A stretch of DNA of 64,000 bases from Dyadobacter sp. CY356. Its GTDB lineage: Bacteria > Bacteroidota > Bacteroidia > Cytophagales > Spirosomataceae. The notes below the pieces were generated by a model. The model was not told the origin of the DNA. It made no database searches and saw only the letters and a program-made list of their open reading frames with translations. A program made the position numbers and the translations under genes. Positions 55,971 through 64,000 of the stretch are shown here, piece by piece (the stretch's first letter is position 1; every line of letters starts with the position of its first letter). The DNA is taken from NCBI RefSeq assembly GCF_021440195.1, contig NZ_JAJTSZ010000007.1, positions 1 through 64,000 on the forward strand. Reading direction: 5' to 3'.

Positions 55971-57146
55971 ATGAAAAAAAAGGTACTATTTTTCCTTACC
56001 TCACTTTCTACTGGGGGAACAGAGAAAGCCACAGTAGCTTATGTTAATGAACTTGCTGCAACGGGTAAATATGAAATTATTTTATGCGTTATGTTTTACA
56101 TAACAAGTAAGAATACTTTGGAATACAGTATTGAGAAGACGGTGAACATTATTTATTTTTCAAATGATATCATCGGTAATCGTTTAATCGAAATGTTATC
56201 TGGTTTCTCAAATGGCTATTGGGGGAAAATAAAATATGCAGCTTATCGTCTTAAATATAATATACTCTTTAGTAAAAAATTTGATGAAGTAATGGACAGG
56301 TATCGTCCTACAACAATTATTCAGGGGGATAGCGTAATGCCTGATTATTTTCAGAAGTACAGCAATATAACGAAGATTATTTTCATACACTTTTCTATTG
56401 ACCATATTTTTAGTCATTTTTTCAAAGCTTACCGGATAAAAAACTGGTTAAAAAAACTGCAAAACTACGATCAGGTAATCGCGGTTTCCAGAGGAGTTTA
56501 CGAACAAATGGCTGAACTGGGACTCACGAAAAATTTGCATTTATTCTATAATCCTTTTTTTGAGAAGCAGATAAAACTTCAGGCAGATCAAGCCTATACG
56601 CTACCTCCCGGAATTAAGGAAAATGACTACATTATTTCAGTTGCTCGTCTTGATGAAAATCAAAAAGATTTTACCAGCCTGATAAATGCCTTGGCACTGA
56701 TTAAGAAAAAATATGCAGTTGCTTACAATCTGGTAATTCTGGGTGATGGTCGTGATCGCGAAAGCCTTGAAAAGCTTGTTCTGGATCTTGGATTGCAGCA
56801 ATCTGTATTTTTCCTGGGTATTAAACAAAACCCATATCCCTACATTGCCAACAGCTCTTTGTTTGTATTGAGCACCAGGTTTGAAGGCTTTGGAATTGTT
56901 TTGCTGGAAGCGTTATTGCTTGATAAGCTGGTTATTTCATCAGACTGTTACACAGGTCCCGCAGAAATATTAAATCATGAAAAACTGCTGGTCCCCGTAG
57001 GTGACAAAGAGGCTATGGCCGAGGCCATTTATAATTTACTAAACGACAAACGTTTACAAGAACAAGTACTTAGCCACCTACAGAATCAAAAGAAAATTTT
57101 TGATCCTCTTCGTTCCATTCATGGATTAGAAAATCTATTACAATGA
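55971..57146 (+). CDS. Glycosyltransferase family 4 (GT-B)
   Basis: I start it at ATG 55971 (MKKKVLFFLTSLSTGGTEKA); the in-frame TTG at 55956 adds only 5 residues before the conserved first strand. The 391-residue protein has the GGTEK acceptor-side loop, a donor domain from about 215 (YIISVARLDENQKDFTSLINA), and the E-x7-E signature in RFEGFGIVLLEALLL near 305. A retaining transferase is expected. It resembles WcaL/PglH-like family members. Its donor is unknown. It is separated by 42 bases from the glycosidase gene. Confidence 0.87.
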   Translation: MKKKVLFFLTSLSTGGTEKATVAYVNELAATGKYEIILCVMFYITSKNTLEYSIEKTVNIIYFSNDIIGNRLIEMLSGFSNGYWGKIKYAAYRLKYNILFSKKFDEVMDRYRPTTIIQGDSVMPDYFQKYSNITKIIFIHFSIDHIFSHFFKAYRIKNWLKKLQNYDQVIAVSRGVYEQMAELGLTKNLHLFYNPFFEKQIKLQADQAYTLPPGIKENDYIISVARLDENQKDFTSLINALALIKKKYAVAYNLVILGDGRDRESLEKLVLDLGLQQSVFFLGIKQNPYPYIANSSLFVLSTRFEGFGIVLLEALLLDKLVISSDCYTGPAEILNHEKLLVPVGDKEAMAEAIYNLLNDKRLQEQVLSHLQNQKKIFDPLRSIHGLENLLQ

Positions 57147-57200
57147 TTCTAATTGATCAAACCCAGAAATTTAAATGTCCAAAATTGGAAAATCATTAGA

Positions 57201-58334
57201 ATGAAATTATTAATTAACACGTCAGCATTAAGTGCTTCAGGTGTAACACAGGTCTCAGTATCGTTCATCAATGAATGTATTCATTTCCCGGAACATGAAT
57301 ATCACATATTTTTGAGCAAAACTATCAAGAGCCAGTTAGATCTAAAATTATTCCCTGAAAATTTTAAATTTTATTCATTTTCCAATCATCCATTATATGG
57401 ATTATCAGGATTACAAACAAGAGCAAAATTAAGACGACTTGAAAAAGAAATTAAACCCGATAAAGTGTTTAGTATCTTTGGCCCGTCATGGTGGACACCC
57501 GGTGTCCCTCACTTGCAGGGGTATGCCTACCCCCACTATGTATACCCCGACTCCCCATTGTTCAACATTCTTTCAACTTCACAAAAAATAAAAATAAGTG
57601 TTTTGAAAATCATACATCTGTTTTTTCTGGAAAGAAATGGGAAGAACTACGTATCAGAAACAAGTGATGTCAGTGATAGATTTGAACAATTAATAAGTAA
57701 CAAAAGGAGTCATTTTTTCACAGTAAATAATACCTGCAATAATTACTTTTTACAGTTTCAATTCAATAAAGAAAAAAGAATACTACCGGAGAAACTCAAA
57801 AATGAGTTCAGGTTTTTATCATTGTGTACCTATTCTGTCCATAAAAATCTTGATATTCTTAACAAAATCATTCCTATTCTAGATAAAAACTATCCTGCTC
57901 ATGAATTGAAGTTTGTTCTGACAATTGATCCGTTAATCCTGGAAAAAAACTTCACGCCCGAAGCAAAAAGCCGAATCATTAATTTAGGAAGAATAGACGT
58001 TAGGGATTGCCCCCAGCTATATTCTGAATGCGATGCAGTATTTCTCCCTACTCTTCTTGAATGTTTTTCTGCCAATTATCCGGAAGCGATGATTATGGAA
58101 AAACCCATTTTAACATCAAATCTATCATTTGCAACTACTATATGTAAGGATGCAGCAGTTTACTTTGACCCTCTGAATGCAGTGGAAATAGCGCAAACAC
58201 TAGTGGAAATTCAACAAAATGAGGGTTTAAGAAATCAACTGATAGATAACGGGAAAAGAGTACTTAACAAACTCCCTACCCCAACCGAAAGAGCCCGGCA
58301 ATACCTAGATATATGCAATTTAATGACAGCGTGA
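57201..58334 (+). CDS. Glycosyltransferase family 4-like (GT-B)
   Basis: I start it at ATG 57201 (MKLLINTSALSASGVTQVSV); a TTG at 57153 would prepend 16 residues to the conserved strand. The 377-residue protein has an N-terminal domain with FGPSWWTPGVPHLQGYAYPH and a donor domain from about 205 (FRFLSLCTYSVHKNLDILNK). The E-x7-E signature is modified to ECFSANYPEAMIMEKP near 290. The family is GT1/GT4 in the broad sense. It is more divergent than the other GT4 genes here. The A/T content is higher than in the genes upstream. Confidence 0.82.
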   Translation: MKLLINTSALSASGVTQVSVSFINECIHFPEHEYHIFLSKTIKSQLDLKLFPENFKFYSFSNHPLYGLSGLQTRAKLRRLEKEIKPDKVFSIFGPSWWTPGVPHLQGYAYPHYVYPDSPLFNILSTSQKIKISVLKIIHLFFLERNGKNYVSETSDVSDRFEQLISNKRSHFFTVNNTCNNYFLQFQFNKEKRILPEKLKNEFRFLSLCTYSVHKNLDILNKIIPILDKNYPAHELKFVLTIDPLILEKNFTPEAKSRIINLGRIDVRDCPQLYSECDAVFLPTLLECFSANYPEAMIMEKPILTSNLSFATTICKDAAVYFDPLNAVEIAQTLVEIQQNEGLRNQLIDNGKRVLNKLPTPTERARQYLDICNLMTA

Positions 58335-58343
58335 GCTCAAACT

Positions 58344-58397
58344 ATGAAAAAAATTATCTGTATCACTTGTAACGAAGAGCTAAATATCATTCAGTAA
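58344..58397 (+). pseudogene. Possible remnant of a GT2 glycosyltransferase start
   Basis: A 17-residue open frame, MKKIICITCNEELNIIQ, begins 9 bases after the previous stop. It reads like the first strand and NEE-x-N turn of GT2 transferases (pattern xSVIIxxxNEExNI), then hits a TAA. Nothing recognisable continues in any frame before the acyltransferase gene. It may be the leftover of a deleted gene or a chance match. Confidence 0.25.
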
Positions 58398-58480
58398 ATA
58401 ATTACCATTTTAAAAATATGTCGATACAACTACAATCGAACCGATTAGGCAATGTAACCCAAACACCAATTAAATAGTAT

Positions 58481-59080
58481 ATGGAGATTATTCGCAGGTA
58501 TGGGTTTCTTGGAACAATTCGCTTATTATCGGATCTTATCAGGACAAAGTTGTTGCTCTCCTCAGCACGACTGATTCGTTTTCCTTTTGAAATTCGTAAT
58601 AAGAAATATATTAAAATTGGAAAGGGTTTTACAACCGGAAGATATTGCCGGCTGGAGGCACATCCTAAATCAAACAAGCAGGAAAGCTGTCTGATTATTG
58701 GCGACCGTGTTCAAATTAATGATTCCGTGCATATAGTGGCGTCAGAAAAGGTGGTTATAGGTAATGACGTTCTTATTGCGAGTAAAGTTTTCATTTCAGA
58801 TTTGAATCATGGTAGTTATGGAAAAGACAATATTCATCACAGTCCGATTACCCTGCCTGTTGACAGGCCATTATCTTCCAAACCAGTAATAATTGAGGAA
58901 AGAGTGTGGCTTGGCGAGTTTGTTTGCGTCTTACCTGGGGTAACTATTGGTTCAGGTTCAATTATTGGCTCTATGTCTGTTGTTACCAAAAGTATACCGC
59001 CAAATTGTATCGCTGTGGGAAGCCCGGCCAAAGTCATAAAAAAATTTAATTTTGAAAGTAATATTTGGGAAATTATCTGA
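58481..59080 (+). CDS. Left-handed beta-helix acyltransferase (WbbJ/WcaF-like)
   Basis: This 199-residue hexapeptide-repeat acyltransferase has an amphipathic N-terminal helix (1-30). Imperfect hexapeptide repeats follow (IGKGFT, IGDRVQI, IGNDVLIASKVFISD). The active-site loop DLNHGSYG at about 107-114 contains the catalytic His. More repeats follow (VWLGEFVCVLPGVTIGSGSIIG), then the C-terminal cap VGSPAKVIKKF. The family transfers acetyl groups from acetyl-CoA to sugar hydroxyls in capsular and O-antigen polysaccharides. The stop at 59080 is 1 base before the start of the epimerase gene, implying coupled translation. Confidence 0.88.
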   Translation: MEIIRRYGFLGTIRLLSDLIRTKLLLSSARLIRFPFEIRNKKYIKIGKGFTTGRYCRLEAHPKSNKQESCLIIGDRVQINDSVHIVASEKVVIGNDVLIASKVFISDLNHGSYGKDNIHHSPITLPVDRPLSSKPVIIEERVWLGEFVCVLPGVTIGSGSIIGSMSVVTKSIPPNCIAVGSPAKVIKKFNFESNIWEII

Positions 59081-59081
59081 T

Positions 59082-60218
59082 ATGAAAAATGTTTTGATTA
59101 CCGGAGGGGCCGGTTTTATAGGGAGTAATTTAGCTCTGGAATTAATTTCCAAAGGTTACAATATCAGTATACTGGATAATTTGTCGCCACAAATACATGG
59201 TAATAATCCCGCCGATTCTTCTCCTTTATATAAAAGTATAAAAGATAAGGTTCGCTTTATCCACGGCTCTGTTACAAATCAGAGCGACTGGGAAACTGCC
59301 ATTCAGGAACAGGATGTAATTGTTCATTATGCTGCTGAAACCGGAACGGGCCAGTCCATGTATGAAATTCAAAAATACGTGGACGTGAACGTAAATGGTA
59401 CAGCCATCATGCTGGATTTATTGGCAAACAAACCACATCAGGTCAAAAAAGTAGTGATTGCCTCTTCCAGGTCAATTTATGGTGAAGGAAAATATAAAAG
59501 CAATGAGTTAGGCATTGTTTATCCAAAACATCGCCTATCTGAACATATGGACACAGGTGATTTTGAAGTTAAATATCCTGGTTGCAATGAGGATCTGGAA
59601 CTATTGGCGACAGATGAAGAGTCCAAAATACACCCATCATCAATATACGGGATCACCAAACAAAATCAGGAACAGATGATAATGACCGTCTGTCCAACGA
59701 TTGGTATTCATCCGGTTGCTTTCAGATATCAAAATGTCTACGGTCCAGGACAATCGCTAAAAAATCCCTATACGGGTATTCTCTCTATCTTTTCTACCCA
59801 AATTAAAAATGGTAACCCCATCAACATTTTTGAGGATGGAAAAGAAACCAGAGACTTTGTATATATCAAAGATGTGGTAGCTGCCACAATTTTAGGAATT
59901 GAAAAGGACGAAGCAAACTCAGAAATATTTAACGTCGGGACTGGTGTTCCAACTGATGTTTTGACCGTTGCGGTTACTTTGGTCAAAAATTATGGTATTG
60001 AAGTACCGGTCAATGTCAGTGGTAATTATCGTTTGGGTGACATTCGACATAATTATGCTGACATGAGGAAAATAAAAGAAAAATTAGGTTTCGAGCCTGA
60101 ATTCTCTTTTGAACAAGGAATAAGATTATTTTCTGATTGGGTTAATTTTCAAGAAATTGCAGAAGATAATTATGCACACTCTATACAAGAAATGAAAAAT
60201 CGCGGCTTATATCGCTAA
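59082..60218 (+). CDS. NAD-dependent sugar epimerase (dTDP-L-rhamnose 4-epimerase-like)
   Basis: I use ATG 59082 (MKNVLITGGAGFIGSNLALE), 1 base after the acyltransferase stop. A TTG at 59052 would overlap that gene by 29 bases and add 10 residues. The 378-residue extended SDR has GGAGFIG at 8-14, HYAAETGTGQSMYEIQKYVD near 85-105, and YGITK carrying the catalytic Tyr and Lys near 188-192. It has a long insertion (SEHMDTGDFEVKYPG) seen in actinobacterial and proteobacterial dTDP-L-rhamnose 4-epimerase relatives. The reaction would interconvert dTDP-L-rhamnose and dTDP-6-deoxy-L-talose. This is recollection-based family matching; a UDP-sugar 4-epimerase is the alternative. It ends TAATG into the next gene. 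Confidence 0.8.
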   Translation: MKNVLITGGAGFIGSNLALELISKGYNISILDNLSPQIHGNNPADSSPLYKSIKDKVRFIHGSVTNQSDWETAIQEQDVIVHYAAETGTGQSMYEIQKYVDVNVNGTAIMLDLLANKPHQVKKVVIASSRSIYGEGKYKSNELGIVYPKHRLSEHMDTGDFEVKYPGCNEDLELLATDEESKIHPSSIYGITKQNQEQMIMTVCPTIGIHPVAFRYQNVYGPGQSLKNPYTGILSIFSTQIKNGNPINIFEDGKETRDFVYIKDVVAATILGIEKDEANSEIFNVGTGVPTDVLTVAVTLVKNYGIEVPVNVSGNYRLGDIRHNYADMRKIKEKLGFEPEFSFEQGIRLFSDWVNFQEIAEDNYAHSIQEMKNRGLYR

Positions 60219-61237
60219 TGAAAGACTTACAGGATAAAAACATTCTATTTTTTGCACCGACATTCTTTGGATATGAAGCGGCAATAACGCAAAAATTAAA
60301 ACAGCTGGGAGCCCGCGTTGATTATTTCGACGAACGCCCGGAAAATGACTTTATTACCAAAGCCAGTATCCGTGTTAATCGCAATCTTATTCTTAAAAAG
60401 CTGAATAATTACTATCAAGGCATTATCAGGTCTGTTGCACAGAAAAAATATGATTATATACTTGTAGTTGGGCTTGAAGCGATGTTGCCTTCTGCATTGG
60501 AAGCATTAAAAATACAGCATCCCAATGCCGTATTAATCGTCTATATGTGGGATTCCCTGAAAAACAAAAAGTACGCGTCGCTTTGTTTACCATTTTTTGA
60601 CCACATATTTTCCTTTGATAAAGGTGACGCACTGGAAATACCCGGTATTAAATTCAGGCCACTTTTCTTTATTGATAAATATGATCAGATTTCGCAGGAT
60701 TCACATCTTTCAGTCAGCATTGATCTTTGCTTCATTGGTACCATCCATAGTGATCGTTATAATTTGATCAAGGAGGTACAAAATCAGTCTGATGCCTTAC
60801 AGCTTAAAAATAATTTTTACATGTATTTCCCTAGCTCTAAATTATTTTTTTACAAAAAAATATCTGACAAAAGATTTCGTCACGCAAAATTTAAAGAGTT
60901 TAAATTTAAATCGCTATCTCAGGATTCAATCACACGATATATTAAAGATGCCAAAGTAATTTTGGATATTCAACATCCAAGTCAGACAGGGTTGACTATG
61001 CGAACAATTGAAATGCTTGGGGCCAATAGAAAAATTATTACAACAAATACAGATATTAAAAATTACGATTTCTACAACGCTAAAAATATTTTTATATTGG
61101 ACAGAAATAATCCAAAAATTGATAAATCGTTTTTTGAAACCTGCTATGAACAAATTGATCCTCAAATCAAATTCAATTACTCCATCGAAGGTTGGATCAG
61201 GGAACTGTTTAATCTTACTTCCCCATTTCTGGCCTGA
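60218..61237 (+). CDS. CgeB-like glycosyltransferase family protein
   Basis: In this 339-residue protein the N-terminal Rossmann-like half begins with FFAPTFFGYEAAITQKLKQLG and contains DYILVVGLEAMLPSALEAL and IVYMWDSLKN. The C-terminal half has IDLCFIGTIHSDRYNL and the donor-site-like region ILDIQHPSQTGLTMRTIEML. This layout resembles the CgeB/spore maturation-type glycosyltransferases (GT-B, Glyco_trans_1_2). The start ATG overlaps the preceding stop (TAATG), so it is translated with the epimerase and may use its product. Donor unknown. Confidence 0.75.
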   Translation: MKDLQDKNILFFAPTFFGYEAAITQKLKQLGARVDYFDERPENDFITKASIRVNRNLILKKLNNYYQGIIRSVAQKKYDYILVVGLEAMLPSALEALKIQHPNAVLIVYMWDSLKNKKYASLCLPFFDHIFSFDKGDALEIPGIKFRPLFFIDKYDQISQDSHLSVSIDLCFIGTIHSDRYNLIKEVQNQSDALQLKNNFYMYFPSSKLFFYKKISDKRFRHAKFKEFKFKSLSQDSITRYIKDAKVILDIQHPSQTGLTMRTIEMLGANRKIITTNTDIKNYDFYNAKNIFILDRNNPKIDKSFFETCYEQIDPQIKFNYSIEGWIRELFNLTSPFLA

Positions 61238-61412
61238 ATTATAGTCACCATAACAATAAAATTCATATCAAAAGATTTCGAAATTTGAAAAAGTAAAATA
61301 TTTATGAGAAAATTTATAATAAAATTATTAGATTCGCTAATGCTATTTTGATACCTGAGAAACAGCCGAATTACCACACTTACACCCTAATAAAGAGCGA
61401 ACACTATCATTT

Positions 61413-62534
61413 ATGAAAATCGGCAAACTGGAATCCATTCGTGGATTCGTGGCATTGTATGTAATGCTTACTCACTTTATTCAATTTTACAAAACTGATA
61501 AAACACCTAAGATTTTAATTTCGTTTTTTTACCACGCCCAGGAAGCGGTGCTGGTTTTCTTCCTCTTATCTGGATTTGTAATCTATTTATCATTTTATAA
61601 TAACGGGAATATCACATTTTACGATTACGCAAAAAAACGTTGGCTAAGAATTTTCCCGATTACAATTGCCTCTTTTATTCTTTCCATCGCAGTATTATTG
61701 TGCAACAAAGATATTTTTCATACCTCAGATGTTATTGACTTTTTTGGCAATTTGCTAATGCTTCAGGATCTGGGCTCTAATCCAGGAATAATTGTATTAA
61801 CATTTCTTAAAAACTATCCGTTATGGTCATTATCCTATGAATGGTGGTTTTATTTGATGTTTTATCCACTCATCCAATTTTTTGATAAACAAGAGATAAA
61901 GAATTCGATTTATTACATTCTGATCTTCTCCATTATTGGTTGGCTCTTGTATCTGGTATATCCGAATCACTTACTTTTAATTGCGGCATACTTTTTATTA
62001 TGGTGGTGCGGGGTTGAAGCGGCAAGAATCTACACGACTAAAAATACTTTTGGTCTTACTGGTTTATTTCCAATTTTAGTGAGCCTTTTAATAATGAGTT
62101 GTATACTGGCCGTTCCAGTAATTAAGGGTATAATGTTTGAACACAAAAGTTTATCAGAAATAAATTCTATAATTCCATATAGTACTCATCTTCATTTTTA
62201 CGGTTCTGCGTTTGTTATTATTATAACTGGACTGATCTGGTGGAATTTCAAATTAAGATATTTTGATATGATATTTGGTTATTTTAAAATATTTGCTCCT
62301 GTTTCGTTTGCCATGTATATCATACATTATCCAATCCTATGGCTTAATATTCTTATTTTAGATAATGTATACTTCACAATTATATTCAAGATTGTTTTAA
62401 TATTATTTTTAAGTTACCTCCTGGAACAAAAATTCCAACCAGTGGTTTTCTCATTTTCCAAAAGAAAATCTCTTTCCAAACAAAAGGTTTCGACCAAGGT
62501 GGATCAAGTGCATGGAAAAGAAAAAGTAGGATAG
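61413..62534 (+). CDS. OafA/YrhL-type membrane O-acyltransferase (acyltransferase 3)
   Basis: This 373-residue protein has about 10 membrane helices. The N-terminal motif LESIRGFVALYVMLTHFIQF contains the R and H residues required in the family, and EAVLVFFLLSGFVIYL follows. No SGNH hydrolase domain is attached. Such proteins move acetyl or other acyl groups across the inner membrane to periplasmic sugars. Together with the two hexapeptide enzymes this suggests a multiply acylated polymer. It is preceded by a 175-base AT-rich spacer without an exact -7 box. The C-terminus is Lys-rich and cytoplasmic. Confidence 0.88.
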   Translation: MKIGKLESIRGFVALYVMLTHFIQFYKTDKTPKILISFFYHAQEAVLVFFLLSGFVIYLSFYNNGNITFYDYAKKRWLRIFPITIASFILSIAVLLCNKDIFHTSDVIDFFGNLLMLQDLGSNPGIIVLTFLKNYPLWSLSYEWWFYLMFYPLIQFFDKQEIKNSIYYILIFSIIGWLLYLVYPNHLLLIAAYFLLWWCGVEAARIYTTKNTFGLTGLFPILVSLLIMSCILAVPVIKGIMFEHKSLSEINSIIPYSTHLHFYGSAFVIIITGLIWWNFKLRYFDMIFGYFKIFAPVSFAMYIIHYPILWLNILILDNVYFTIIFKIVLILFLSYLLEQKFQPVVFSFSKRKSLSKQKVSTKVDQVHGKEKVG

Positions 62535-62854
62535 CAATATACGAAACCAAGATATTTCAGAATTCAAGACAAAAAAACCCTTCCGGAAGAATCTCCAGGT
62601 GACTTCGTATGATATTTCCAGATAGAAACGTTTGTTCTCGTATCTTGTCATCAAAAAAATTAGAATCACGCCTCACGAAGATATGGTCAAGACATGTCTT
62701 AAAAACAAATTCTGTTAAAACCTGTACAAAAGCCGGATGAAATTGTAACTAATTATTGCACTTTTGCAGGATACGTGCATTAAAAAATCTCAAACAATTA
62801 ATCTGTACAGGCTTTTTATGCGAAAATGAGATAATTAATTTAATAGAATTTTAC
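62535..62854. other. Intergenic region, 320 bases
   Basis: This AT-rich spacer separates the O-acyltransferase from the serine acetyltransferase-like gene. It holds a 10-bp palindrome (CTTCCGGAAG at 62580-62589) and a near-match promoter box CACTTTTG at 62759-62766. I see no coding sequence, and the upstream TTG extension of the next gene (from 62756) has no conserved content. Confidence 0.5.
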
Positions 62855-63358
62855 ATGGAAAGAAGTTTCAACATTTTTCAGGACTGGGAGCGTAATAAAG
62901 GGAACAATAAGGCACGATTCATTTTGTGCTTATTTCGTATAGCCAATCTCGCATCTCTTAATAAATTATACTTTTTTCTTCTTCTTCCTTATAATATGTT
63001 TTACAGACTTTGGGTGGAGTGGATTTTTTGCTGTGAACTTCCCTTCAAAACTGTTGCAGGCAGAGGTCTGGTTATATTTCATGGACAGGCTTTGGTAGTC
63101 AATTGTGAAACAATTATTGGTTCCAATTGTACCCTCAGGCCTTCCACTACAATTGGTAACAAGGAATTATCTGAAGGTATATATTCGGCAAGTCCTATAA
63201 TTGGCAATAACGTTGATATCGGGTCTAATGTATGTATTATTGGGCCTATCACAATTGGTGATAATGTTAAAATCGGTGCCGGGTCGGTAGTAGTCAAAAA
63301 TGTCCCGTCCAATTGCATTATTGCAGGAAATCCGGCCAGAGTTATAAAAACACTGTAA
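62855..63358 (+). CDS. Serine acetyltransferase-like hexapeptide acyltransferase
   Basis: I start it at ATG 62855 (MERSFNIFQDWERNKGNNKA), giving 167 residues. A TTG at 62756 would add 33 unconserved residues. The N-terminal helical segment (ARFILCLFRIANLASLNK) and the active-site loop (AGRGLVIFHGQALVVN, with the catalytic His) are as in CysE/WcaB-type enzymes. Hexapeptide repeats follow (IGSNCTLRPSTTIGN, IGNNVDIGSNVCIIG, IGDNVKIGAGSVVVK), then the cap AGNPARVIKTL. It is too short to be CysE of cysteine synthesis, because the N-terminal helical domain is reduced. A polysaccharide O-acetyltransferase role fits the locus better. Confidence 0.82.
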   Translation: MERSFNIFQDWERNKGNNKARFILCLFRIANLASLNKLYFFLLLPYNMFYRLWVEWIFCCELPFKTVAGRGLVIFHGQALVVNCETIIGSNCTLRPSTTIGNKELSEGIYSASPIIGNNVDIGSNVCIIGPITIGDNVKIGAGSVVVKNVPSNCIIAGNPARVIKTL

Positions 63359-63684
63359 AAAATGATCGTATTGTTTATTTGTCTTGTCAAAAATTAAAGA
63401 ATAGGCAAAGGATATGTATCGGTTAATAATGTATGATATAGAATTCCACGATTAAAATAGTACTGACCTGCTAATATCGCATTTCTTATGCCCGATGCCG
63501 AAATTTATAATCTTAAATTTATTGTAAACCCATCGCTGAAATAGTTGAGACAAGGTTTATTGAGAAATAATCAATTCATAAATTCAAAATATGTAATTTT
63601 TTTTTGTATCAATCTTAAAAATATTATATTTGATAAATTATGTACAAATTTGCATAACATACACCGCTATAATCAATTACACAC
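63359..63684. other. Intergenic region, 326 bases, with promoter at the right end
   Basis: This AT-rich spacer follows the hexapeptide acyltransferase. No coding sequence or hairpin terminator is evident. The right end carries the best promoter match of the window (63603-63632), so a new transcription unit starts with the next, truncated gene. Confidence 0.55.
63603..63632 (+). promoter_or_regulatory. Bacteroidota promoter for the right-edge gene
   Basis: TTTG at 63603-63606 and TATATTTG at 63625-63632 are separated by 18 bases. Both boxes and the spacing fit the TTG-N(17-23)-TAnnTTTG consensus described for Flavobacterium. The predicted start of transcription is near 63639, about 46 bases ahead of the ATG at 63685. 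Confidence 0.6.
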
Positions 63685-64000
63685 ATGAACAAAACATTTA
63701 TCACTGATAGAACTAGTATCCATCGCCTTCGAAGTAAGACGGCTACCAGCAACGAGGTTCTTATAATTACGAGTTATGATTATTTCCTTCAAAAATATGA
63801 TCTGGCCTTATTGTTGAAAAACTATAAGGAAATTACCTTGATTCCCCCTTCAACAGACGATGATTACCTTTTAAATCATGCAGTAAGTCCTCTTCTTGAC
63901 AAATTTGAGAAGATACACTTAGTTACAAATCCTCAACATGATAGCCGTTATAGTGTGATCTATGAACTGGTAGTTCGTAGAAACAAATCTATAAGAATCA
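63685..64000 (+). CDS. N-terminal part of an unidentified gene, cut by the window edge
   Basis: An ATG at 63685 opens a frame that runs without stop to the last base, giving at least 105 residues. It starts MNKTFITDRTSIHRLRSKTA and contains VLIITSYDYFLQKYDLALLL, ITLIPPSTDDDYLLNH and YSVIYELVVRRNKSIRI. I do not recognise a defined domain. The pattern of the start resembles the extra N-terminal region found before the phosphoglycosyltransferase domain in some Bacteroidota sugar transferases, which is a weak recollection. The gene has its own promoter and follows the polysaccharide locus, so a chain-initiating transferase is a plausible candidate. Confidence 0.6.
   Translation, partial: MNKTFITDRTSIHRLRSKTATSNEVLIITSYDYFLQKYDLALLLKNYKEITLIPPSTDDDYLLNHAVSPLLDKFEKIHLVTNPQHDSRYSVIYELVVRRNKSIRI

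Noticed and set aside
1-64000. tRNA, rRNA, riboswitch, insertion sequence, phage or CRISPR features
   Set aside because: The gaps between genes were read on both strands, and none shows a cloverleaf, transposase, terminal inverted repeats, or repeat-spacer pattern.

Overview
The window looks like chromosomal DNA of a Bacteroidota bacterium, most likely order Cytophagales and plausibly Dyadobacter or a close relative. The evidence is a SusC/SusD pair, many short-signal lipoproteins, a type IX secretion (T9SS) C-terminal sorting domain, Bacteroidota-type -7 promoter boxes (TAnnTTTG), A/T-rich ribosome-binding regions without clear Shine-Dalgarno sites, and moderate GC. The genus is an inference from gene content. 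I see no rRNA, tRNA, insertion sequence, prophage or CRISPR array.

Region 1 (1-18.2 kb) is mostly on the minus strand and serves the cell surface. After an SDR-fold protein that lacks its catalytic Tyr and Lys, there is a compact operon of a kelch lipoprotein, a DUF4249 lipoprotein and a TonB-dependent receptor. Next comes a SusC/SusD nutrient-uptake pair followed by two paralogous lipoproteins of about 1,117 residues built from FG-GAP/VCBS calcium-binding repeats around a central ASPIC/UnbV domain.

Region 2 (18.3-39.2 kb) is metabolic and mixed. It holds a fused FAD/Fe-S 2-hydroxyacid dehydrogenase convergent with an MFS carrier, the ribosome-rescue hydrolase ArfB, a DUF6600 protein with a long disordered tail, and a rhamnose catabolism group (GntR-type regulator, L-rhamnose isomerase, fused rhamnulose-1-phosphate aldolase/lactaldehyde dehydrogenase). 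It continues with a plant-like leucine-rich-repeat protein carrying a T9SS signal, a prolyl oligopeptidase, an orphan hybrid histidine kinase with a 7TMR-DISM sensor, an S15/CocE hydrolase and a predicted beta-propeller lipoprotein.

Region 3 (39.2-64 kb) is all on the plus strand. It opens with aspS and then becomes a surface-polysaccharide locus: an SLBB export channel, a Wzz-like chain-length protein without a kinase domain, a Wzx flippase, a Wzy-like polymerase, about seven glycosyltransferases, two nucleotide-sugar SDR enzymes (a GDP-mannose 4,6-dehydratase type and an epimerase resembling dTDP-L-rhamnose 4-epimerases), a SAM methyltransferase, two hexapeptide acyltransferases, an OafA-type O-acyltransferase and, unexpectedly, a secreted GH29-like (alpha-L-fucosidase-like) glycosidase. 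The set implies a Wzx/Wzy-dependent, acylated and probably methylated polysaccharide containing deoxyhexose. The enzyme that starts the chain is not visible, unless it is the gene cut off by the right edge. Several starts were moved from an upstream TTG to an internal ATG because the family's conserved first strand begins there.
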